Source of the DNA: Thiorhodococcus sp.
GTDB taxonomy: Bacteria > Pseudomonadota > Gammaproteobacteria > Chromatiales > Chromatiaceae
DNA: 36,400 nt
Direction: 5' to 3'
NCBI GenBank assembly: GCA_029257385.1
Contig: JARIBS010000062.1
Span: 1-36,400, forward strand
The notes beneath the pieces were generated by a model. It was not told where the DNA came from, ran no database searches, and saw nothing but the letters and a program-made list of their open reading frames with translations. The translations under genes were made by a program, and so were the position numbers. Positions 8,346 through 16,600 of the stretch are shown here, piece after piece. Numbering within the stretch: position 1 is the first letter of the stretch; the number at the start of each line of letters is the position of its first letter.

Positions 8346-8346
8346 G
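7780..8346 (+). CDS. Cassette-encoded hypothetical protein, possibly winged-helix
   Basis: The 188-residue product begins at ATG 7780, with AAGGA eight to ten bases upstream; an earlier ATG at 7759 overlaps the attC core and is not used here. A short hydrophobic start (FYSIVRVAGAGFPVSSMLV) is followed by a heptad-like helix at about 25-65. Two segments then look like helix-turn-helix plus wing folds: around 70-105, and at the C-terminus (GEQIQETLNLPLSVIGSAF..IIGQTIYLG). The family is not recognised. Composition is AT-rich, as in the other cassette genes. The last codons lie at the junction with the RAYT element, so the C-terminus may be slightly altered. Confidence 0.6.
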   Translation: MNWFYSIVRVAGAGFPVSSMLVQLQAEIDAEQIDLRISRLEDPISQLHSDIRALSEIIYGMIKQNDDLRIYLKEDDCEKYSRALAALESQSLIDGSHTINRRFECGFRVVDPTYVMYMCALFETSESMEKLYGIIENCSVGQQIDGEQIQETLNLPLSVIGSAFNIYESKGFGICSRIIGQTIYLGKA

Positions 8347-8391
8347 GAATTACGGTGAATTACGGTGACTGAATTACGGTGACAGTTTACT
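8347..8391. repeat. Left end of RAYT element: triple GAATTACGGTGA plus inverted end
   Basis: Three copies of GAATTACGGTGA, the first two overlapping by two bases, lead into the 18-bp inverted end at 8374-8391. Only one copy has a counterpart at the right end. The extra copies could come from repeated end-joining at this boundary. Confidence 0.75.
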
Positions 8392-8420
8392 AAATGCATG
8401 AAATATGTCATTTTCTTGGA

Positions 8421-9095
8421 ATGGCACGCTTACCTCGAATCGTTATCCCCGGCCTACCCCACCATGTCACCCAACGTGGAAACCGGCGCAGTCGAGTCTT
8501 CTTTGAAGAACTGGACTATGCGCTGTACCTTGATCTTCTGAGCGGTGCGGCGCTCAAGGCCAAGACAGAAATCTGGTGCTACTGTCTGATGCCGAATCAT
8601 GTCCACCTCATCGCAGTGCCCTCCGATGAAGACGGTTTGCGCGCGACCTTTGCCGATGCGCATCGCCGCTATACTGGCTATATCAATGCACGCTTAAGAG
8701 CGACGGGGCATTTGTGGCAGGGGCGCTTTGGATCGGTGGTGATGGACGAAGCACATCTGTTCTATGCGGTACGTTACGTTTCCCTCAATCCCGTGCGAGC
8801 CAAGCTTGTGGAGCAGGCACAGGACTGGCGGTGGTCGAGTGTCGCCGCCTATCTTTCGGGCAAGGACGATAAACTGGTAAAGGTTGCACCCATTCTTGAA
8901 CGGTATGGAGACTTCGCTGCCCTCCTTGGCCAAGGCGCCGAAGACGAAACGGAATTCAAGAGTCTTCGGCAGTCAGAAACAACGGGGCGACCACTGGGCA
9001 GCGAAGGATGGATGGAAAAGCTCGAAAAAATGACAGGCACCGTACTGAGACCTCAGAAGCGCGGACCTAAGAAGAAGGATCGCAACGATAATTGA
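8421..9095 (+). CDS. REP-associated tyrosine transposase (RAYT, Y1/HUH family)
   Basis: The 224-residue protein starts MARLPRIVIPGLPHHVTQRG, the standard N-terminus of this family, so I use ATG 8421 rather than 8394. The HUH metal site is NHVHLI (His60, His62). The RRYTGYINARLRATGHLWQGRF block and the VRYVSLNPVRAKLV helix follow, with the tyrosine nucleophile expected in this part. Family members nick single-stranded DNA at short palindromic REP sequences and are often single-copy, domesticated genes. The reading frame is intact. A Lys/Arg-rich tail (RPQKRGPKKKDR) ends the protein. It could mobilise the flanking inverted ends, but no second copy of them is seen in this window. Confidence 0.9.
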   Translation: MARLPRIVIPGLPHHVTQRGNRRSRVFFEELDYALYLDLLSGAALKAKTEIWCYCLMPNHVHLIAVPSDEDGLRATFADAHRRYTGYINARLRATGHLWQGRFGSVVMDEAHLFYAVRYVSLNPVRAKLVEQAQDWRWSSVAAYLSGKDDKLVKVAPILERYGDFAALLGQGAEDETEFKSLRQSETTGRPLGSEGWMEKLEKMTGTVLRPQKRGPKKKDRNDN

Positions 9096-9103
9096 GCCTA
9101 TTC

Positions 9104-9121
9104 AGTAAACTGTCACCGTAA
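9104..9121. repeat. Right inverted end of RAYT element
   Basis: AGTAAACTGTCACCGTAA is the exact reverse complement of 8374-8391. It starts eight bases after the transposase stop and is followed within seven bases by sequence homologous to the interior of the M1 peptidase gene. Confidence 0.75.
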
Positions 9122-9127
9122 ATCCTG

Positions 9128-9768
9128 GACGGGCGATCCGCAAACCCTGACCGTCGAGAGCGACGCACGCGAGACAGCGTTCGCGCTGGAGCTGCAATCG
9201 CGCCCCGCGCGAATCGCCGTCGATCCGCAATTCGATCTCTTCCGCGAACTCATGCAGGGCGAGACCCCGGTCAGCCTCAGCGCGCTGTTCGGCTCCGACA
9301 AGGGACTCATCCTGCTGCCATCTGCCGCACCCGAACAGCTCGGCCAAGGCTATGCGCGCCTCGCCCGCGCCTGGCAGGCCGGTCATCCAGACTGGCGGAT
9401 CGCTCGAGACGACGCCATCGCAAGCCTGCCAAACGACCGGCCGGTGTGGCTGCTCGGCTGGGAGAACCGCCACCTCGACACGTTCGGCAAGGACGCGACC
9501 GGATTCTCGCTCGACATCCCTGCGCGCCTGGCTGGCGACCACGGACGCCGCGGCGCTCGCCCCGCTCGCGCGCAAACTGCCTGCTCCGGTGTACGGATCT
9601 GAAGCTCTCGGGCGGCTCGCCCCGCTCGCGCGCAGACTGCCCCATTACGGCAAGTACAGCTATCTGGTGTTCGCTGGCGCGTCGGCCACCAACAAGGTCA
9701 AGGGACAATGGTCGGCGGGCGACTCGGCACTCTCCCGGTCGCTCGTCTCCGAGGCATCGGATCGATAG
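9128..9768 (+). pseudogene. Truncated, frameshifted copy of the M1 peptidase 3' end
   Basis: The sequence aligns with 4842-5505 of the intact peptidase gene at roughly nine bases in ten. Everything upstream of residue 470 of the intact protein is absent; homology begins just after the RAYT right end. The copy carries an 83-bp deletion between two GCGCGC hexamers (equivalent to 5236 and 5319), which shifts the frame near 9530. It also has a duplicated CTCGCCCCGCTCGCGCGCA segment near 9555 and 9617. The final 40 codons and stop are preserved in the second frame. The amount of divergence suggests an older tandem paralogue rather than a fresh duplication. Confidence 0.85.
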
Positions 9769-9789
9769 CACGACATCTGGAGAAAACAC

Positions 9790-10338
9790 ATGGGAACCGA
9801 CCGTATCGAGCAGGCCCGATCCGCATGGACGTACCGAGGCCGACAGCGACCGCCCTTTGCCGTCGCCCCCGAGCCAGGTCAGGAGTCCGTCTGGGATTAT
9901 CCCCGCCCGCCCGCGCTGGAGCCGGAGCGCCGCACGGTCGAGGTGCGCCACGGCGATCGGGTGTTGGCCCAATCGAGCCAGGCCATGCGGGTGTGCGAGA
10001 CCGGCAGTCCGCCAACGATCTACATCCCACCGGCGGATGTCGATAGGACGGCCCTGGTGATGTCACCGGCACGCACCTTTTGCGAGTGGAAGGGCGAGGC
10101 GCGGTATTTTCGTGCGGAGGAAGATGCGCCGGGCGCTCCAGATATCGCCTGGTGCTACCCGAGTCCCTTCCCCGAATTTCACACCATCCAGGACTGGTTC
10201 TGTTTCTATCCGGGCCGGGTCGACTGTTTCCTGGATCGCGAGCCGGTGCGCGCCCAGGCGGGCGGGTTCTACGGCGGCTGGATTACCGGGGAGATCGTCG
10301 GTCCCTTCAAAGGCGACCCTGGAACCGGTCACTGGTAA
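9790..10338 (+). CDS. DUF427 family protein
   Basis: The 182-residue protein has the DUF427 hallmarks: a VWDYPRPP segment, VEVRHGDRVLAQSSQAMRVCE, YIPPADVD, then FCEWKGEARYF, IAWCYPSP and FYPGRVDCFLD. The C-terminal GGFYGGWIT is characteristic of bacterial members. The fold is a small beta-tent; no enzymatic function is established. The start ATG is preceded by GGAGA eight bases upstream. It lies directly after the peptidase pseudogene and is convergent with the gamma-glutamyltransferase gene, seven bases from its stop. Confidence 0.85.
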   Translation: MGTDRIEQARSAWTYRGRQRPPFAVAPEPGQESVWDYPRPPALEPERRTVEVRHGDRVLAQSSQAMRVCETGSPPTIYIPPADVDRTALVMSPARTFCEWKGEARYFRAEEDAPGAPDIAWCYPSPFPEFHTIQDWFCFYPGRVDCFLDREPVRAQAGGFYGGWITGEIVGPFKGDPGTGHW

Positions 10339-10344
10339 GTCATC

Positions 10345-11886
10345 CTAGACTCGCACGACCGCCCCACCCCGACGCGGATCGCCCGCGCCGCTGGTCTCGC
10401 CCCGCGCGCTGAGCATGACGCTGTGCGTGCCGCCGAAGAACACGCCGGGCTGGCTCCACACCTTGATGTGCGGCCAGTCTGCGGCGAGTCTGCGGGCGAT
10501 CTCGGTGTCGATCGGCGGCTCCAGATTCAGAAGATCCCCTTCAAAATGGATGCGCGGCGCGGCGACCGCAGCCTCCAGATCTAGTCCGAAATCGACCAGA
10601 TTGGAGATGACTTGGAGCACGGCCCCACGGATGCGGTTTGAACCCGAAGACCCCGTCACCACCCAGGCGCCGTCGGCGAGCGCCAGCAGGGTCGGCGCCA
10701 TCATGGAGCTGATGCGCCGATCGCTCGGCCAGCGGTTTAGGCCGTGTGGGTTGAGGTCTTCTTCCCCCAGCATGTTGTTAAGCATGATGCCGGTCCCCGG
10801 AAGGACATAGCCGCATCCCTCGCCGTTCGATAGTGTGAGACTGGCCAGATTGCCCTCGCGATCGGCCGCGCTGATCTGGGTGGTGCCGCGCGTGCAGACC
10901 GCCCGGTCGTCCATCAATACCCGAAAGCGCTTAAGGATCGACGGACTCAAGGCCGCCGACCAGTCGGCGTGGTCCAGCGGCTCCTCGTGCCGCAGCCGCT
11001 GGGTCAGTTCCTGAGCCGTGGCCAGAGCATGGATGTGTTCGGCGCTCCCGCGTCCCAAGCGTGAGAGATCGTGGCCTTCCAGCAGGGCCAGGGTGAAGGC
11101 GATGAGACTGCCGCCCTGTGCTGGCGGCGGATTGGTGTAGATCTCCGCGCCCCGGTAGCGGTGCATTACCGGCTCGCGCCACTTCACCGCATAGCTGGCA
11201 AGATCCTCGGTGCCGAGATGACCGCCGTGCTCGGCGCAGTCGCGCACCAGCCGTTGCGCCCATTCGCCACGGTAGAACAGATCCGGACCCTCACGCGCCA
11301 GTGCCGCGAAGGCATCGGCCAGCTCGGGCATGCGCACCTGGGCGCCGACCGGCGCGAGACGCCCGGTGTGCAGCGGGTCGGCGAAGAGCGCCAGCGCCTC
11401 GGGACTGGATTGGAGAATCGGCGCGACGATGGTGTTGATCTGGTGCTGGAAGGGCGTCAGCGGGACACCATCGCGCGCCATGCCCTCGGCCAGGGCCATG
11501 ATGTCGGCGATCGGCAGACGACAGAAGCGCCGATGGATCGCGAACAGTCCGGCAACCGCCCCAGGCGTGGCGACCGCGCCCAGACCGATATGGAACTCCT
11601 GCTTGGCATCGCCGAAATCGGCGAGGATCGGGCGGAAATCCATCTCATCCAACGCGCGTCGAACGCGTGGGGTCTGGGCGAAGAAGTCCAGCGCCTCCGG
11701 CGGCTGTCCTGCTCGACGGGCCAGCAGAAAACCGCCCCCGCCGAGCGAGGCGAGCACTGGCTCGGCGACACAAGCCGCACAGAATCCGGCCAGCATCGCG
11801 TCGAAGGCATTACCGCCCGCGCGCAACGCCTCCCCGGCGGCTTGTGCGGTCAGCGGGTGACCAGCCGCGACGCTACCGGTCGTCAT
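10345..11886 (-). CDS. ggt: Gamma-glutamyltransferase (Ntn-hydrolase)
   Basis: The 513-residue product begins GSVAAGHPLTAQAAGEALR..GGNAFDA, the typical start of the large subunit. It continues with the SLGGGGFLL block and the autoprocessing site GTTQISAADREGN, where Thr335 should become the N-terminal nucleophile of the small subunit. GCGYVLPGTGIMLNNML corresponds to the conserved oxyanion/Asn region. The usual TTH is TTQ here. Members cleave the gamma-glutamyl bond of glutathione and related compounds. Unlike E. coli Ggt there is no signal peptide, so it is predicted to be cytoplasmic, as in a subset of bacterial homologues. No close gene partner. Confidence 0.88.
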   Translation of the reverse strand: MTTGSVAAGHPLTAQAAGEALRAGGNAFDAMLAGFCAACVAEPVLASLGGGGFLLARRAGQPPEALDFFAQTPRVRRALDEMDFRPILADFGDAKQEFHIGLGAVATPGAVAGLFAIHRRFCRLPIADIMALAEGMARDGVPLTPFQHQINTIVAPILQSSPEALALFADPLHTGRLAPVGAQVRMPELADAFAALAREGPDLFYRGEWAQRLVRDCAEHGGHLGTEDLASYAVKWREPVMHRYRGAEIYTNPPPAQGGSLIAFTLALLEGHDLSRLGRGSAEHIHALATAQELTQRLRHEEPLDHADWSAALSPSILKRFRVLMDDRAVCTRGTTQISAADREGNLASLTLSNGEGCGYVLPGTGIMLNNMLGEEDLNPHGLNRWPSDRRISSMMAPTLLALADGAWVVTGSSGSNRIRGAVLQVISNLVDFGLDLEAAVAAPRIHFEGDLLNLEPPIDTEIARRLAADWPHIKVWSQPGVFFGGTHSVMLSARGETSGAGDPRRGGAVVRV

Positions 11887-11910
11887 CTTGAGACGTCTTC
11901 ATGCGCCCAT

Positions 11911-13410
11911 TCAGAATGATGCGGGCGAGCGCTTGCCAGCGCCCAATGTGCTGTCATCGTGCTCTGATGGCTGAGGTCCGGGGATGTCGGAACCAGCAGG
12001 CGGGGCTTGCGGTTCAGGCTGTTTGAGTCCGTATTTCTGGATTCGGTAGCGCAGGGTTTCGCGGGTCGTGCCCAGGGCGCGCGCGGCGGCGGTGACGTTA
12101 TGACCGCTGCGCTCCAGCGCCGTGCGGATGATGTAGCGATCCATTTCATCGAGCGCCATGCTGCCGTCGAGCGGGATATTCAACCGGTCGCCATCGACGC
12201 TGGGTCCGGCGGACTCATCGGGACTCGGCGCCAGCCCATGACCGAGCTGCATCCATTCGATCGGGAACACATCATCGTGCGCCAGCAGTACGGCTCGCTC
12301 GACGACATTGCGCAGCTCGCGCACATTGCCGGGCCAGGTGTAGGCACACATGCGTTCGTAGACCGCCTCGGGGATCTCATGCACGCTGCCGCCGGAACGG
12401 GCGTTGTACTCGGCAACAAGCGCCGGCACGATCTCGCGCAGATCCTCCAGGCGCTCACGCAACGGTGGCAGATCAAGCCGGAAGACGTTGAGACGATGGT
12501 AGAGATCGCTGCGGAATTCTCCGTCGCGCACCCGCTGTTCGAGATTGCGGTTGCTCGCAGCGATCACCCGCACATCCACGCTCAAGGCCTTTTCCGAGCC
12601 CAGCCGGCGTAGTCGCCGATCCTCCAGCACCGTCAGCAATTTGGTTTGCAGATCGAGTTCCATTTCGGCGATCTCGTCGAGAAACAGCGTCCCTTCGTGA
12701 GCCTGCTCCAGATACCCGCGATGGCGTCCCTTGGCCCCGGTGAAGGCCCCCGCCTCGTGGCCGAACAGCTCTGATTCGAGCAGATCACGCGGCAGTGCGG
12801 CGCAGTTGACCTCAATCATGGGCCCCTCGGCGCGCGGTCCAGAGTGATGCAGGATGCGCGCGACCAGGCCCTTGCCAACACCGGTCTCGCCACCGATGAC
12901 CAGGGCGCTAAAGGGCACCTCGGCGATCCTGCGGATCATATCGCGCGTGTTGCGAGTGATCTGGCTGGAGCCGATATAGGACGCGACCGGATAGCGGCGG
13001 CTGCGGTCACTGCTCTCGCTGTGCAAACGCCGCTGTGCGCTCGCGGCACGGCGCGCGCCATAGACGACTAGCTCAAGGCGCGCGAGCGGACAGGGTTTTT
13101 CGAGAAAGTCGAGCGCACCCAGACGCAAGGCCCTGACCGAGTCGGCAACCCCGCCGTAACCGGTCAGCAGGATCCACTCGCCGGGGATCTTCTCAGCGCG
13201 TACCTGCTCGAGCAGATCCAGCGCATTGCCATCGGGCAGGCTCATGTCGGCGAGGATGACCGGCGGCTCGAAGCGGTCGACGAGGATGCGCTGGCGCGCT
13301 TGAGCGATGCTCGTGACGTATTCGACCTCCCAGCCCTTGCCGCTGAAATGCCGGGCCAGCTCGCGGCCGAAGGTCTCGTCGTCCTCGATGATCAGCAGCG
13401 AATCGGACAT
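11911..13410 (-). CDS. NtrC-family sigma-54-dependent response regulator
   Basis: The 499-residue protein has three domains. The receiver (1-120) has Asp10/Asp11, phospho-acceptor Asp55 and Lys105. The AAA+ domain (145-380) has Walker A GGETGVGK at 173-180, the sigma-54 contact motif GAFTGA at 221-226 and Walker [10 protein letters not shown]. The Fis-type helix-turn-helix spans about 432-461 ([20 protein letters not shown]). All catalytic and contact residues are present, so it should be a working activator. ATG 13410 is chosen for TAAGGAG ten bases upstream; the long upstream frame extension is not protein-like. A sigma-54-type promoter and paired inverted repeats lie upstream, suggesting autoactivation. 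The likely partner is the adjacent giant hybrid kinase. Confidence 0.92.
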   Translation of the reverse strand: MSDSLLIIEDDETFGRELARHFSGKGWEVEYVTSIAQARQRILVDRFEPPVILADMSLPDGNALDLLEQVRAEKIPGEWILLTGYGGVADSVRALRLGALDFLEKPCPLARLELVVYGARRAASAQRRLHSESSDRSRRYPVASYIGSSQITRNTRDMIRRIAEVPFSALVIGGETGVGKGLVARILHHSGPRAEGPMIEVNCAALPRDLLESELFGHEAGAFTGAKGRHRGYLEQAHEGTLFLDEIAEMELDLQTKLLTVLEDRRLRRLGSEKALSVDVRVIAASNRNLEQRVRDGEFRSDLYHRLNVFRLDLPPLRERLEDLREIVPALVAEYNARSGGSVHEIPEAVYERMCAYTWPGNVRELRNVVERAVLLAHDDVFPIEWMQLGHGLAPSPDESAGPSVDGDRLNIPLDGSMALDEMDRYIIRTALERSGHNVTAAARALGTTRETLRYRIQKYGLKQPEPQAPPAGSDIPGPQPSEHDDSTLGAGKRSPASF

Positions 13411-13484
13411 CGACTCGGGTCTCCTTAAGATGATGCAATGGGTCTGGCGGCGGTTGTCGCAGCGCCGTCGGCTCTGAATCGACA

Positions 13485-13500
13485 AGCAAATCCAGCGCCA
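13485..13500 (-). promoter_or_regulatory. Predicted sigma-54 promoter of the NtrC-type regulator
   Basis: Read on the minus strand the site is TGGCGCTGGATTTGCT, matching TGGCACG-N4-TTGCW at 10 of 12 fixed positions with the required GG-N10-GC spacing. Transcription would start near 13475, about 65 bases before the ATG. Confidence 0.6.
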
Positions 13501-13579
13501 GGCGCCCCGGATACCCGCGTGGCGCCTGTGCAGGCGCGCTCGGAGGTCGGATACGCCCGGAGACAACACATCCGAAAGT

Positions 13580-13612
13580 GGTGTATTTAGACCGAATTGG
13601 TTTATTTAAACC
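13580..13612. promoter_or_regulatory. Two tandem inverted-repeat operators, likely enhancer for the NtrC-type regulator
   Basis: GGTTTATTTAAACC (13599-13612) is a perfect 6-bp inverted repeat around TT. GGTGTATTTAGACC (13580-13593) is the same element with two changes, 19 bp away start to start, or close to two helical turns. They lie 88 and 107 bp upstream of the -24 element, the usual distance for an enhancer-binding protein. Confidence 0.6.
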
Positions 13613-13651
13613 AGCGCTTTGTGCGCCGCACCCCTGACCTCGAGTACCGCT

Positions 13652-16600
13652 CTACGCGAGCAGGCGTTTTAGATCCTCGAGACCGAGCGGCTTGAGCAGA
13701 TGCTCGTCGAACAAACTCAGCTCCTTGCCGAGCGCGCTCGGGCCATAGCCGGAGACGGCAATCAGTTTGAGCGTCTGGCGCTGCGGCAGCTCGGCCAGCC
13801 GCCGGGCGACTTCGATACCGTCGATGTCGGGCAGCCCGATGTCGAGCAGCATCAGCTCCGGGGGGCTGGCGCGCACCTGCTCCAATGCCTCATGCCCGGT
13901 GGCGGCGGTTGAAACCTGGTGACCGAGCATGCCGAGCAGCCGACTGATCGCATCCAGCAGCTCGGGATTGTCGTCCACCACCAACACCCGCTTACACGGG
14001 GGCGGCGTGGGCGTAAGATCGGCGGCCAGATCCGCTGGCATGTCCGTCTCGGATGCGACATGCAGCGGCAAGGTCAGGGTGACGCGGGTGCCGAGCCCAG
14101 GGCCGGCGCTGTGGATATCGACCTGCCCGCCATGCAGACCGATAATATTTTGCACCAGCATCAGGCCCAACCCGAGCCCGCCTTCCGAGCGGGCCAGCGA
14201 GCGCGGTCCCTGCGTAAAGGCATCGAAGAGTCCGGGGATGATCTCGGGTTCGATGCCCTGGCCATTGTCCTCAATGACGACCAGCGCGACATCCGCGCAC
14301 GCAGTCAGTGCCACGCGCAGGTATCCGCCCTCATCGGTGTATTTGACGGCGTTGTGCAGCACATTGGTCAGGACTTGAACCAGCCGCGTCGCATCGCCCT
14401 GCACGAGTACGGCTTTGCTCGGCAGCTCTAGCGCAACCTCATGACCGCGCGCGCGAATGCGATGCTCGAGCGCGTCGAACGCCTCACGCACCAGCTCGCC
14501 CAAGTCGTGCGTCTCCAGGCGCAGCTCGATGACCCCGCGGGTGATGCGCGCGACATCGAGCAGGTCGTGGACCAGACGCTCCAGGTGGCGGGTCTGGCGG
14601 TCGATGACCGTATAGGCCCAGTCGCGCGTGGTGGGATCGTAACCACCCAGCGAGAGCAGATCCAAGGCATTGCGCACCGGTGCCAGGGGGTTGCGCAGCT
14701 CATGACCGAGCATGGACAGGAACTCGTTCTTGCGTCGATCGGCTTCCGCCAGCCGTGCGGTCTGGCGGCGCAGACTCGCCTCCAGTTGCTGCTGTTCGGT
14801 CACGTCCATCGCTAGAGAGAGGACCGAAACCAGCCTGCCATCGCCGTCGCGCAAGGCCGAGTTATGCCATTCACACCAGATGATCTCGCCGCTCTTGGTG
14901 CGGTTGCGATGCAGACAGCGGTTGTGATCGAGCCTGCGGCTGAGCAGGTCGCCGATCATGTTCGCAGCCTGCTCGGCTTGCTCCTCCGAGAACAGCTCGA
15001 GATCGTGCAGCGAACGCTGTATGACCTCCTCCTCACGCCAGCCAAACACCCGCTGCGCGGCTGGCGACCAGCGCTTGATCCCGGTATCGGCGCCCCACTC
15101 CAGCGAGGCGACCGGGGAGTTGTCCATGTGCAGCTCAAGCCGCTCAAGTGTCTCCAGATGCTGTCGTTCGGAGCGCTTGGCTGCGGTCATGTCGGCCAAC
15201 ACGCCAACGCAGCCATAGACTTTACCAGCATCGTCGCGTAGCGGCGCGGCGGCGGCGACCAAATGTTTGACCTCGCCGTCCTCGAAGAGAATGTCTTCCT
15301 CGAAATGGCGCACCAGCTCGCCGGTGCGCGCCGCCACTTGCATCGGCAGTTCCTCGGCACTCAGCTCGCGCCCTTCATGGAAGATACGAAACGACAGACC
15401 GCCCGAGGCCGGACCGCTGAGGGACGGATTGCTCGCCCTGGGCAGACGCAGGATCTCGGCGCCGGCCTGGTTCATCTCCATATCGACGCAGTCGATATCG
15501 CGCCCGACATAGATGCCGATCGGGGCGGTATCGAACAAGGCACGCATTTCGGCCACGCGCGCGCGATTCTCGGCATTGAGCCGCTCGATGGACTCCTCGT
15601 TGCGACGCCGCTCGGTGATATCGCTGACCAACGTGAAGAAGCCAGTCACCTCTCCGTTCGCCCGCTTATCGGGGATGTACTCGACATGACAATAGCGCAC
15701 ACCAACGCCCTGGAAGGGCATCCATGCCTCGAACTGGGTGTCCGTGCCGGCCAGTGCCTGCTCGACGTGCGTGCGCACTAGATCGATAACGTCCGAGCCA
15801 GCCAGTTCGTCGGCGCGCTGGCCGCGAATTTGCTCGCGATCCATACCGAACCAGTGCTCATAGGCGGCATTGTTGAAGGTATAACGCAGATCGCGATCGA
15901 CCCGCGCGATCAGCGCGGGCATCGCATCGGTCAAGCGGCGCAGGGTGCGCAGGCTATCAGCCGATGTGAGCTGCGCGCGCTTGAGATCAGTTATCTCGGT
16001 GAAGGTGATGACGACACCCATAACTGGCGCCTTGTCGGTCGTGTAGGGCAGCATCCGGCGCTGATACCATTGGCCATCCGCGCCCTGGACCTCGCACACG
16101 CAGACTTGCGCACCGACCAGGATGCGCGCTGCATCCTTGAGTAGATCCGGGTCTCCGATGCAGTGGGTCACGGCGGGCATGGCCCGGCCGATGTCGGATG
16201 GACCCAGTTTGAACAAGGCTCTGGCGGCCGGGGTGCAGCGGCGCAGATTCAAGCGCTGATCGAGGAACAGGGTCGCGACGTCGCTGCTCGTCAAGAGGTT
16301 TCTCAGATCGTCGTTGATCTCTTGCAACTCGCTGAGTTTTTCAGCCAACTCGCTGTTGAGCGCAACCAACTCGCTGTTGAGCGCGACCAGCTCTTCGTTG
16401 AGCGACTGTAGCTCCTCCTTCGAGGTCTCCAGCTCCTCATTGGTGGACTGAAGCTCCTCGTTCATCGACATGGCCTCTTCATTAGAGGCCTGCAGATTCT
16501 CGCTGGAGATATCCATCTGCTCGATCGTCGTCTGAAGCTCCTCACGCGTGGAGCGCAGCTCCTCTTCGAGACTGGCCAGCGTGGCCAGATCGGCATGCTC

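Larger units (their letters stand above)
8347..9121 (+). mobile_element. RAYT (IS200-like) element with perfect 18-bp inverted ends
   Basis: A Y1-type transposase gene is bracketed by TTACGGTGACAGTTTACT (8374-8391) and its exact reverse complement (9104-9121). On the left the end is extended by repeats of GAATTACGGTGA at 8347-8358, 8357-8368 and 8371-8382. The element joins the truncated third cassette on its left to the truncated M1 peptidase copy on its right, so it marks the scar of at least one deletion. Confidence 0.75.

Noticed and set aside
13560..13651. Intrinsic terminator of the hybrid kinase gene at the AT-rich inverted repeat
   Set aside because: The repeats are AT-rich, tandem and matched by the one upstream of the DUF502 gene, which favours protein binding over an RNA terminator.
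16320..16480. Short tandem DNA repeats
   Set aside because: They encode the NEEL/NSEL heptads of the coiled coil in the hybrid kinase, so protein structure explains them.
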